Assembly: GCA_024640485.1 (NCBI GenBank)
Contig: JAHEEY010000042.1
Span: 1-16,337, forward strand
Direction: 5' to 3'
Source of the DNA: Chloroflexota bacterium
Lineage (GTDB): Bacteria; Chloroflexota; Anaerolineae; Promineifilales; Promineifilaceae
DNA: 16,337 bases
The notes under the pieces are model-generated. The model had not been told where the DNA came from. It searched no databases and saw only the letters and a program-made list of their open reading frames with translations. Both the position numbers and the translations under genes were made by a program. This document shows positions 1 to 6,592 of this stretch, piece by piece (the stretch's first letter is position 1; every line of letters starts with the position of its first letter).

Positions 1-35
1 GTATCATCAAACGGCTGCTGTGGGGACATCTCCAT
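1..35 (-). CDS. Possible 5' end of a further operon gene, cut by window edge
   Basis: On the minus strand an ATG at 35 opens a frame reading MEMSPQQPFDD up to the edge without a stop. A GAGG sequence sits about 3-6 bases before the ATG, and a second in-frame ATG follows at 29. It would lie 70 bases downstream of the acyl-CoA dehydrogenase stop, in the same direction, so it could be the next gene of that operon. Only 11 codons are visible and no family can be recognised. Confidence 0.3.
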   Translation of the reverse strand, partial: MEMSPQQPFDD

Positions 36-105
36 AACCTCGTCGGGTAAGATCTGTCGCGATGTACGGGGGAACCCCGCTTCGCCTGATTGCTGTCATG
101 TCATG

Positions 106-1296
106 TCACTGGTACCGCTGGAAAATACGCCGGGCCACACTTCGCTTGTGCACCTCATCCGGGCCATCATAGATCCGGGCAGCCCGTTCGTGACGGTACC
201 ACCAGGCCAGGGGTAGTTCATCGGTCATCCCCATCGCCCCGTGGGTCTGAATCGCCCGATCGATGACCCGCTGCAGCACATTGGCCACGTAGAACTTGAT
301 GATCGAAATCTCATCCCGGGCGGCGTAGCTGCCTTCGCGGTCGATCTTATGAGCCGCCTGCAGCACCATCAGCCGGGAGGCGTTGATTTCGGCCCGCATC
401 TCGGCAGCCCAGTTCTGAATGGTCTGCTGAGTCGCCAGCGGCCTGCCTGGGGCCACTTCCCGCAGCACAGCGTAGCGGCACATCAGGTCGAATGATCGTT
501 CGCAGATGCCGATCCAGCGCATGCAGTGGTGGATACGTCCCGGCCCCAACCGGTTCTGGGCGATCACAAAGCCAGCCCCTTCAGCGCCCAGCAGGTTCTC
601 CTGGGGGACCCGGCAGTTGTCGTACAGTATTTCCGCGTGGCTGGCGAAGCCGTGCCCAGTCTCACCCATGACCGAGATATTGCGCACCAGGGTGAATCCA
701 GGGGTGTCGGTGGGCACGATGATCATGCTGGCCCGCAGATGCTTCGCTGCTTCAGGATTGGTGATCGCCATGACGATGGCAAAGGCGGCACCGTCCGCCG
801 ATGAGGTGAACCATTTGTGCCCGTCAATGATGAAGCTGTCCCCCTCTTTAACCGCTGTCGTACTCATCAAGGTGGGGTTGGAACCGGGGTTGTCAGGTTC
901 CGTCATAGAGAAGCAGCTGCGGGTTTCTCCAGCCAACAATGGCGCCAGGAACTCCGCTTTCTGAGCTTCGCTGCCGTGCTCCAGGAGGATTTCCATGTTG
1001 CCGGCATCGGGAGCCTGGGCATTGAAGATGTAATGGCCCAACGGCGTCTGCCCCAGGATCTCACTGACATGCCCGTGTTCCACCAGGGAAAGCCCCATGC
1101 CGCCCTCTTCCCGCGGGATCTGCGGCAGCCACAGCCCCAGCGATTTGGCTTTCTGCCGTTTCTCATTGACGATGGGCATCAGCGTTTCAAAATCGCCCGC
1201 CAGAAACAGTTTTTCTAAGGGAATGATCTCCTCGCGGACAAACTCGCGGAAGGTATCCAGTACCATCTTGGTTTCTGCTGACAGTTCAAAATCCAT
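106..1296 (-). CDS. Acyl-CoA dehydrogenase, ACAD10/ACAD11-like
   Basis: A 396-residue flavoenzyme of the acyl-CoA dehydrogenase family, predicted to oxidise an acyl-CoA at the alpha-beta bond using FAD and to pass electrons to ETF in the cytoplasm. Seen: the full length is usual for the family; the FAD/substrate segment contains CFSMTEPDNPGSNPT and the GHKWFTSSA block; near the C-terminus are IQTHGAMGMTDELPLAWWYR and then RIYDGPDEVH. In medium-chain enzymes the catalytic base is the Glu of YEGT; here that position is Asp377 (Y376-D-G-P). The DGPDEVH signature is what I know from the ACAD10/ACAD11 subfamily. The start at 1296 is preceded by GGAGGGAGAA, a strong ribosome binding site. It is the third gene after the crotonase and SDR, 47 bases below the SDR. 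Family assignment is very secure; the substrate is unknown. Confidence 0.95.
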   Translation of the reverse strand: MDFELSAETKMVLDTFREFVREEIIPLEKLFLAGDFETLMPIVNEKRQKAKSLGLWLPQIPREEGGMGLSLVEHGHVSEILGQTPLGHYIFNAQAPDAGNMEILLEHGSEAQKAEFLAPLLAGETRSCFSMTEPDNPGSNPTLMSTTAVKEGDSFIIDGHKWFTSSADGAAFAIVMAITNPEAAKHLRASMIIVPTDTPGFTLVRNISVMGETGHGFASHAEILYDNCRVPQENLLGAEGAGFVIAQNRLGPGRIHHCMRWIGICERSFDLMCRYAVLREVAPGRPLATQQTIQNWAAEMRAEINASRLMVLQAAHKIDREGSYAARDEISIIKFYVANVLQRVIDRAIQTHGAMGMTDELPLAWWYRHERAARIYDGPDEVHKRSVARRIFQRYQ

Positions 1297-1343
1297 TTCT
1301 CTCCCTCCAAATAGGTGACCTTAGCGATAATCAACCGGATCGT

Positions 1344-2129
1344 CTAGACGTTGGGCGCCCTGCCGACAAGCTGGCCGCCGTCGATGACAAAGGTGCCGCC
1401 GGTGGTGAAGCTGGAAGAAGGCGAAGCCAAATACAAGGCGATGCCGCACAGCTCTTCCGCTTCGGCGATCCGGCGCATGGGCACGCTCTTGATCACCATA
1501 TCGTGAATCTCAGGCGTCTGCCAAAGCACGCTGCTGAATTTGGTCTTTACGAATCCTGGGGCGATGGCGTTTACCTGGATGTTGGCCGCAGCTAATTCCG
1601 CGGCCAACACCTTGGTCAGCATCAGCACCGCCGCCTTGCTGACCGAATAGATGCCCATCATCGGCCCGGGCTCTATGCCAGCCACCGAGGCCACGTTGAT
1701 GATCTTCCCGCCGCCTCGTGAGGTCATGATCGGGGCGCACGCCTTGGCCATCTGGAAATACCCTTTGACGTTGACGTCCAGGATTTTGTCCCAATGGCTG
1801 GCCTCAGCGGTCAAGATCGGACCGAAATGGGGATTGGTGGCGGCGTTGTTGACCAGGATGTCGATGCCGCCGTACCGCTCTTGGACCTGCGCTACCAAGG
1901 CGGTGATGCTTTCCGGATCGCCTGTGTGGCAGGCGATGGGCAGCGCTTCCCCCTGGGTTTCCCTGATCTGGGCCGCCGCCTCGTCCAGGGCGTCTTGTTT
2001 GCGGCTGGTCAGCACCACCTTGGCACCGGCTGCCGCGAATGCTTCTGCAATCGCCTGTCCGATTCCCCGGGATGCACCGGTGATAATGGCCACCTTGCCG
2101 GACAGGTCGAAATCGGGAAGCTTTCCCAT
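1344..2129 (-). CDS. SDR-family oxidoreductase (FabG-like)
   Basis: A classical short-chain dehydrogenase/reductase of 261 residues, expected to interconvert an alcohol and a ketone with NAD(P)H. Visible motifs: cofactor loop TGASRGIG (17-24), NNAA (94-97), Asn120, and the catalytic Ser148, Tyr161, Lys165 (YSVSK). Start choice: the frame also has a GTG at 2150 inside the end of the crotonase gene, but the ATG at 2129 is preceded by AAGGAG at ideal spacing, and that site overlaps the crotonase TAA, so I choose 2129. The 10-base gap and shared stop/SD suggest translational coupling. Context suggests a hydroxyacyl-CoA dehydrogenase-like step between the crotonase and the acyl-CoA dehydrogenase, but SDR sequence alone does not give the substrate. 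Confidence 0.93.
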   Translation of the reverse strand: MGKLPDFDLSGKVAIITGASRGIGQAIAEAFAAAGAKVVLTSRKQDALDEAAAQIRETQGEALPIACHTGDPESITALVAQVQERYGGIDILVNNAATNPHFGPILTAEASHWDKILDVNVKGYFQMAKACAPIMTSRGGGKIINVASVAGIEPGPMMGIYSVSKAAVLMLTKVLAAELAAANIQVNAIAPGFVKTKFSSVLWQTPEIHDMVIKSVPMRRIAEAEELCGIALYLASPSSSFTTGGTFVIDGGQLVGRAPNV

Positions 2130-2139
2130 GTTTTTCTCC

Positions 2140-2928
2140 TTAGTTTCCACGGAAATTGGGATCTCGTTTCTGCAGGAAGGCGGTCACCCCTTCCATATGG
2201 TCATGGCTGGGGATGGTCTGCTTCTGCAGCCGTGCTTCGTACTCCACCGTCGCCGCCACATCATTCCGGGCGGCGAAATCGAGCGCATGTTTGGTGAGGC
2301 CCAGGGCCAGAGTGGGGCGTTTGGCCAGCTTCAGCGCCCAGGCCAAAGCGACATCCATCAACCCCTCAGCCGGCGCGATCTTGTTGGCGATCCCCCACTG
2401 CAGGCATCGTTCTGCCGGGATTTTCTGCGCCTCAATGAAGATCTCATACGCTCGTCCGTAGCCGACCAATCTTTCCAGCAGCCAGGTCGCCCCGGCATCG
2501 GGAACCAGACCGACATTGCTGAACGCCATCATGATGCTGCTGTCCTCAGCCATGACCCGCAGATCGCAGGCCAGGGCCAAGGATGCCCCGGCGCCGGCGG
2601 CAACCCCGTTGACCGCGGCGATGACCGGCAATTCGATGCGGGTGATCAAGCTGATCAAGGGCTGGTAGCCGCTGACAATAATCTCGTAAACTTCATCGGG
2701 GGTTGGGAGCTGCTGAAAACCAGATAGATCTGCGCCAGCACAGAAGCCGTCCCCGGCACCAGTCAAGACAATCGCCCGGACATTGGCTTCATCTCTAGCC
2801 TGTTCGAACGCTGCCAGCAGCTCGCGCTGCAGCACATCATTAAGGGCGTTGCGCCTTCTGGGGCGGTTCATCGTGATGATGACCACATCCCCATTCTTCT
2901 CATAGAGCACAGTATCAAACTGAGACAT
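2140..2928 (-). CDS. Crotonase-fold enoyl-CoA hydratase/isomerase, PaaG-like
   Basis: A 262-residue crotonase-superfamily enzyme acting on a CoA thioester. Seen: oxyanion-hole segments CAGADLSG (63-70) and the glycine/alanine-rich helix start GVAAGAGASLALACD (108-122). The two glutamates that make a hydratase (Glu144 and Glu164 in rat crotonase) align with Ser116 and about Phe136 here, while the segment GLVPDAG carries Asp144. That pattern resembles PaaG-type isomerases (GLVPDSG), which use an Asp at this place, so an enoyl-CoA isomerase or epoxide-CoA isomerase role is more likely than hydration. The start at 2928 is preceded by GAGGTGG. It is the first gene of the three-gene minus-strand operon. 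The family is certain; the reaction is inferred. Confidence 0.93.
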   Translation of the reverse strand: MSQFDTVLYEKNGDVVIITMNRPRRRNALNDVLQRELLAAFEQARDEANVRAIVLTGAGDGFCAGADLSGFQQLPTPDEVYEIIVSGYQPLISLITRIELPVIAAVNGVAAGAGASLALACDLRVMAEDSSIMMAFSNVGLVPDAGATWLLERLVGYGRAYEIFIEAQKIPAERCLQWGIANKIAPAEGLMDVALAWALKLAKRPTLALGLTKHALDFAARNDVAATVEYEARLQKQTIPSHDHMEGVTAFLQKRDPNFRGN

Positions 2929-3064
2929 AAAGCCACCTCATGACTGGATTCGGTTTTGAACGCTGCTGAGTAGTATCCCCAATCTACTGATCCTGGTGAG
3001 AGACGTTGGACCGTAGTTGAGGACGGCGAAGCTAAACTGGAAAACGGTTCGTTTTCAACTTCAA

Positions 3065-3093
3065 TTTATAAGCTGGCATCTCAAAACATGCAA
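3065..3093 (-). promoter_or_regulatory. Candidate promoter for the acyl-CoA operon
   Basis: On the minus strand, TTGCAT (3088-3093) and TATAAA (3065-3070) are 17 bases apart, about 137 bases before the crotonase ATG. The -10 box is good and the -35 box weak (3 of 6). It lies between the transpeptidase terminator and the crotonase gene, where a promoter is needed. The rest of the 2929-3245 gap shows no gene that I can support. Confidence 0.3.
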
Positions 3094-3149
3094 ACGCAAT
3101 TTCGCAGCGCTCTGAAGGCAAATAGGCCGATCTCCTGGGCGCCAGACAG

Positions 3150-3178
3150 AAAAAAGCCTCTCTGTTTTGCAGAGAGGC
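3150..3178 (-). terminator. Rho-independent terminator of the L,D-transpeptidase gene
   Basis: A perfect 9-base-pair stem, GCCTCTCTG (3156-3164) with CAGAGAGGC (3170-3178), encloses a five-base loop. On the minus strand it is followed by six Ts (3155-3150). It stands about 67 bases downstream of the transpeptidase stop and separates that gene from the acyl-CoA operon. Confidence 0.88.
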
Positions 3179-3245
3179 CAATGAACATGAAGATAGCGCC
3201 GGCATAAAGCCAAGAGCGGGCAGCCGGCGGCAGGCACTTGGCATA

Positions 3246-4331
3246 TTACGGTCCTGCGAAGCTGGATTGGGAATCATACCGGTGAAAATAGGTGGAGGGG
3301 TTAGAGGTATAGACATACACCCAAAGGTCGTTGGGAGCCAGGTCAGACCAATTGAAGACCCATTCAGCCGCCAGCGGGGGCATGTTGACACAGCCATGAC
3401 TGTGCTTGTAGCCAAACCGGTCATGCCAGTAAGCGCCGTGGAGGGCGATGTCGTAATCGAAGAACATCGTGTGGGGCACATCCTCGATGAAGTAGTAATC
3501 TACCTTGCCTTCGGCACCTGACATCTTGGTGGTGACGTGCTTGTCCCACACTTGGAACAGCCCTTCGTTGGTCGGCCAGCGGTTGAGGCCGCTGGAGACC
3601 AGGCCGGCATAGACCATCCGATTGCCTACGTAGGCCGCGAAACTTTGTTCATACAGGTCTACTTGAACCCAGTATTCGTCGGCAGCGACCCCTTCGGGAC
3701 GCTGGTTGAGCTCGACGATGCTGACGTAGGTCTGGCGCATCCAGCGGTCGTCGCCGATGTTGTACCAGATCCAGCCGTCATCCAACTCGACCGCGTCATA
3801 CACTTCGAAGAAGGTGTATCGCGGCAGCTTGCGGGTGTCCGGTTCAGGCTCGCCGCCAGGCTCGTGGCTGTACCAGTAATCTACGATGACCCATCCGAAG
3901 GGACGCAGCGGCTGCATCTTCACTTCAACACCAGCAAACTGGGAGATCTCAGCTTCCTTAAGATCTTCGGCTCTTACGTATTCGCCGCTATTGATCTGGT
4001 ACCACAGCTCGCCGGCCTCATTTCGGAGCTTGCCTTCTACGGTGGCATATAGGAACCCGTCACCTACATTACGCACTGGAGGTAGGGCCGTGGTGGGCTC
4101 TGGGTAAACATCGATTAAGTCATGTAGCTTTACATAACTTGCATCCTGCAGGAAGCTGCCGGCACGGGGTTGGGGAGCCGCAAACGCTGGCGGCGGCGGA
4201 TCGGCGGCGCAGACGTAGCCGATCGCTTCTGAGTGGAAGAAACAGCGTGAGGCATCGGCTGAATCGGTAATGATCAGCAGGACGGTCCCAATGAGACCAA
4301 TGAACAGCGCAATCCGGTAAAAACGTCCCAT
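3246..4331 (-). CDS. Exported L,D-transpeptidase (YkuD domain) with SH3-like region
   Basis: A 361-residue cell-wall enzyme predicted to form 3-3 crosslinks in peptidoglycan, or to attach proteins to it, outside the membrane. Residues 6-21 are a hydrophobic segment and ADA-S at 25-28 looks like a signal peptidase site. Residues about 66-210 read as SH3-like repeats (WYQINSGEYV; WIWYNIGDDRWMRQTYV). The YkuD domain spans about 219-342, with the catalytic block His298 (HGAYWHDRFGYKHSHGCVN) and SHGCVN at 311-316; Cys314 is the nucleophile. Cys30 and Cys41 near the mature N-terminus could pair. No clear Shine-Dalgarno precedes the ATG, but an extended -10 promoter lies 65 bases upstream. The gene has its own terminator, so it is probably monocistronic. 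The catalytic motif is complete and the assignment strong. Confidence 0.95.
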   Translation of the reverse strand: MGRFYRIALFIGLIGTVLLIITDSADASRCFFHSEAIGYVCAADPPPPAFAAPQPRAGSFLQDASYVKLHDLIDVYPEPTTALPPVRNVGDGFLYATVEGKLRNEAGELWYQINSGEYVRAEDLKEAEISQFAGVEVKMQPLRPFGWVIVDYWYSHEPGGEPEPDTRKLPRYTFFEVYDAVELDDGWIWYNIGDDRWMRQTYVSIVELNQRPEGVAADEYWVQVDLYEQSFAAYVGNRMVYAGLVSSGLNRWPTNEGLFQVWDKHVTTKMSGAEGKVDYYFIEDVPHTMFFDYDIALHGAYWHDRFGYKHSHGCVNMPPLAAEWVFNWSDLAPNDLWVYVYTSNPSTYFHRYDSQSSFAGP

Positions 4332-4690
4332 AGAAATATGATACTCAAATAGATTTCAAATTCAATCTGAAGACCAAGTCAGTCATCATACATTCATTAT
4401 ATCAGTTCGGGTAGATATGTTCCTCTACTGGAAGCTGACGTTTGCCAGGCCATCGACCGCCTTCGTCTGCGAATACATTGAAGCCGCCATAGGCGGCAAG
4501 CCGTTCTTCGCCTTACGGCAGATATTCGCTGGGGGGTGAACCATGCTGCAGGCTCAGCTGGCTGTGCTGCATGTCGCTTCAGGCCGAGTCGGCACCGCTA
4601 GCCGTCATGCCTCAATGGACAAAGGTGTCACACGTGCCTGATTGGATGGCTGGTCGGGTGGTTAGAGGCTGATGTTCTGGTAGTTGACAG
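4332..4690. other. 359-base gap with a foldable three-way-junction element
   Basis: The stretch between the transpeptidase start and the zinc-ribbon stop holds the transpeptidase promoter at its left end. At 4469-4529, the arms GCGAATA (4469-4475) and TATTCGC (4523-4529) enclose two hairpins: GCCGCC-ATA-GGCGGC (4483-4497) and GCCGT/ACGGC (4500-4519). Two very short plus-strand frames also occur: 4417-4539 (40 codons) and 4543-4641 (32 codons, with GGGGGGTGA before its ATG). I do not recognise either peptide. I looked for RNase P RNA landmarks, since rnpB can neighbour zinc-ribbon genes of this type, and saw none. Confidence 0.4.
4396..4423 (-). promoter_or_regulatory. Extended -10 promoter of the L,D-transpeptidase gene
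   Basis: On the minus strand a perfect TATAAT (4401-4396) is preceded by TGA, giving the extended -10 form TGnTATAAT. A partial -35, GGAACA (4423-4418), is 16 bases away. The expected start point leaves a leader of roughly 55-60 bases before the ATG at 4331. Confidence 0.55.
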
Positions 4691-5392
4691 CTACTTGCTG
4701 AGGGTCAAGATTCGTCCACACTGATCACAGAAGAGCAGTTTTCCCTGTTGGACTTTCTTGACAGTTTGCGCGGAGACATTCAGCCGGCAGCCCTGGCAGA
4801 TGTTGCCGCGCAGGAAGACTACGGTAGTGCTGCCCCGTCGCTTGCTGATAGCGCTGTAATCTTTCAGGGCGCTGGCAGAAATCATGGGCAGCTGCTCTTG
4901 GCGAAGCTCTGCCAAGTCCCTTAGCCGCAGCGCTAGTTCGACCTGCTCTTCCCTGAGGTGTGCCTGCGAACTTTCCCACGCTTCTTTTGACTGTGCGAAC
5001 GCTTCATCCGCGGCTTTCTTCTCCGCCTCTGCTTCTTCGATCATGATCATCGCTTCCAGGACTTCATCTTCCATCCCGCTGCGACGACGGCCTAGCGATT
5101 CGATCTCATTCTGCAGGTCGGTTAGCTCCTTGGGGTTGGCCACTTTGCCGGAATAAAGGCGGTTTTCCGATCGTTTCGCCTTGTTAGTAAGGCTTTGCAG
5201 TTCCAGGTTCATGTCCGTGAGCTGTGTACGCCAGCTTAACAGTTCTGCGGCTGCCGTTTCCGCGCGCTGGCGGGCAGCAATCAGCGCTTCAGTCTCCCGC
5301 TGGGCATTCAGCACGTCTCCCAGACGCTTCTTCTTCTCCTGAATTTCACTGTCGATTTCTTGTAGGCGGTAAAGCTGCTGAACGTCGCTCAT
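4691..5392 (-). CDS. Coiled-coil protein with C-terminal C4 zinc ribbon
   Basis: A 233-residue protein. Residues about 5-175 are highly charged and heptad-like, rich in Glu, Arg, Leu and Ala, as in a long coiled-coil hairpin. The C-terminus carries two Cys pairs, CQGC (199-202) and CDQC (222-225), forming a C4 zinc ribbon of the kind called zf-RING_7. This family is widespread in bacteria and often annotated as a nucleic-acid-binding protein, but its molecular role is not settled. The frame also has a start 14 codons earlier, at 5434. I prefer ATG 5392 because AGGTGA precedes it at good spacing, the protein then begins MSDVQQLYRLQEID as family members do, and the candidate promoter lies at 5425-5430, which would exclude the earlier start. 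It is divergent from the FemAB pair. Confidence 0.9.
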   Translation of the reverse strand: MSDVQQLYRLQEIDSEIQEKKKRLGDVLNAQRETEALIAARQRAETAAAELLSWRTQLTDMNLELQSLTNKAKRSENRLYSGKVANPKELTDLQNEIESLGRRRSGMEDEVLEAMIMIEEAEAEKKAADEAFAQSKEAWESSQAHLREEQVELALRLRDLAELRQEQLPMISASALKDYSAISKRRGSTTVVFLRGNICQGCRLNVSAQTVKKVQQGKLLFCDQCGRILTLSK

Positions 5393-5424
5393 GGATGTTT
5401 CACCTAGCAAATTGGGATGAGAAA

Positions 5425-5430
5425 ATTGTA
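5425..5430 (-). promoter_or_regulatory. Extended -10 box for the zinc-ribbon gene
   Basis: The minus strand reads TGTTACAAT, an extended -10 with TACAAT at 5430-5425. It would give a leader of about 25 bases that contains the AGGTGA ribosome binding site. No convincing -35 box is seen. It overlaps the -35 region of the divergent FemAB promoter. Confidence 0.4.
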
Positions 5431-5456
5431 ACACAAACCATACTCAGGGGTATAAT
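5428..5456 (+). promoter_or_regulatory. Promoter of the FemAB pair, probably giving a leaderless mRNA
   Basis: GTAACA (5428-5433, 4 of 6 to consensus) and a perfect TATAAT (5451-5456) are 17 bases apart. The ATG of the first FemAB gene begins at 5466, only 9 bases after the -10 box, so transcription would start at or within about three bases of the initiation codon. No Shine-Dalgarno is present before this ATG. Confidence 0.6.
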
Positions 5457-5465
5457 CCATCCGTT

Positions 5466-6536
5466 ATGTTTGATAAATTGTTTGAACTAGGTGAACAGCC
5501 TTATTCCGAGGCTGACGCGGAGTGGGATGCTTTTGTAGCCGCCCATCCTGACGGCAGCCTGCTGCAGACCACAAACTGGGCCCGGTTGAAGAACCGGTTC
5601 AACTGGTCTTCTCAGCGGGTTTGGCTGCGACAAGAGGGCCGGCTGGTGGCCGGAGCCCAGGTTTTGTTCCGCTCAGCCGCGCTTGGGCTGATCAAGATCG
5701 GCTACATACCCCACGGTCCGCTGGTCGACTGGAACGATCAGGAACAGGTGGATGTGCTGTTCGACCAGATCGATCACGCTGCTTACCAGCATCGGGCTGG
5801 TATCGTCAAGATTGAGCCGCTGCTGTGGCAGGACGAGATGCCGGCGGCTCCCTGGGAATCGCTGCGGCAGCGGCTAGGGGATAAACTGGTGGACGGCGAT
5901 ACCATTCAGCCGCCGCGGACCAGCCTGATCGATCTGCGCCCATCATTGGATGAGATCTTGGCCTCCATGAAGCCGAAGACGCGCTACAACATCCGTCTGG
6001 CTGCCAAAAAAGAGGTCACTGTGCGGCAGGGCGAGCTGGAGGATATCCGCCTATTCAACCAGCTGATACGGACCACTGGCGAGAGAGATAATTTTGGGGT
6101 TCACGCCCCCAGCTATTACCAGGCGGCTTTTGAGCTGTTTGCCCCAGAACAGGCAGCCCTGTTCATCGCCGAGTATCAAGGGCAGCCGCTGTCAGCGGTG
6201 ATGGTATTTGCCCACGGCCCCAGGGCAGCCTATCTGTACGGCGCTTCCAGCAACGAAGAACGCAGCCGGATGCCCAACTACGCGGTACAGTGGGAAGCCA
6301 TCCAATGGGCCAGGGCCAAAGGGTGTACCAGCTATGATATGTGGGGCATTCCCGATGCCCCCGAAGCGGAGCTGGAAGCCCAATTTACCCAGCGCGGCGA
6401 CGGGCTGTGGGGGGTCTACCGGTTCAAGCGCGGGTTCGGCGGCGAGGTCAAACGCACCATCGGCACTGTCGACCGTATATACAACAAACGGCTGTACAAG
6501 CTGTACCAGTGGCGGCGGAACCGGTCGGCAGGCTAG
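5466..6536 (+). CDS. FemAB-type peptidoglycan bridge acyltransferase, copy 1
   Basis: A 356-residue member of the FemABX family, a tandem-GNAT fold that transfers amino acids from aminoacyl-tRNA to the stem peptide of a lipid-linked peptidoglycan precursor at the cytoplasmic face. Seen: an N-terminal TTNWARLKNRFNW segment (35-47); the hallmark MKPKTRYNIRLAAKK (168-182); YLYGASS (256-262); NYAVQWEAIQWA (271-282); and the C-terminal YRFKRGFGGE (318-327). The coiled-coil arm of staphylococcal FemA is not evident. The start at 5466 is supported by its close TATAAT and by the lack of another Met before the conserved region. It is followed 56 bases later by a paralogue, so the two probably share a transcript. 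The amino acid added cannot be read from sequence. Confidence 0.92.
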   Translation: MFDKLFELGEQPYSEADAEWDAFVAAHPDGSLLQTTNWARLKNRFNWSSQRVWLRQEGRLVAGAQVLFRSAALGLIKIGYIPHGPLVDWNDQEQVDVLFDQIDHAAYQHRAGIVKIEPLLWQDEMPAAPWESLRQRLGDKLVDGDTIQPPRTSLIDLRPSLDEILASMKPKTRYNIRLAAKKEVTVRQGELEDIRLFNQLIRTTGERDNFGVHAPSYYQAAFELFAPEQAALFIAEYQGQPLSAVMVFAHGPRAAYLYGASSNEERSRMPNYAVQWEAIQWARAKGCTSYDMWGIPDAPEAELEAQFTQRGDGLWGVYRFKRGFGGEVKRTIGTVDRIYNKRLYKLYQWRRNRSAG

Positions 6537-6592
6537 CCCGGCAGTCCAGCGGCAAGCTGGTCGCAGTCAGATCCCCTTAAAGCAGAGACCTT

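Noticed and set aside
66..78. Short inverted repeat CGGGG/CCCCG downstream of the acyl-CoA dehydrogenase gene
   Set aside because: The stem is only five base pairs with no T-run on either strand, so it does not qualify as a terminator.
2130..2150. Alternative GTG start of the SDR gene at 2150
   Set aside because: It would add seven residues encoded inside the crotonase stop region, and the AAGGAG binding site clearly serves the ATG at 2129.
1651..2727. A 358-codon plus-strand frame opposite the SDR and crotonase genes
   Set aside because: It spans two well-supported genes on the other strand, has no family motifs, and reads as a low-complexity shadow.
3032..3481. A 149-codon minus-strand frame overlapping the 3' end of the transpeptidase gene in another frame
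   Set aside because: It runs through the transpeptidase terminator hairpin and has no protein-family features.
4332..4690. Possible RNase P RNA or tmRNA in the gap beside the zinc-ribbon gene
   Set aside because: I looked on both strands for the conserved RNase P core (for example GGAAAGTCC) and for tmRNA ends, and did not find them.
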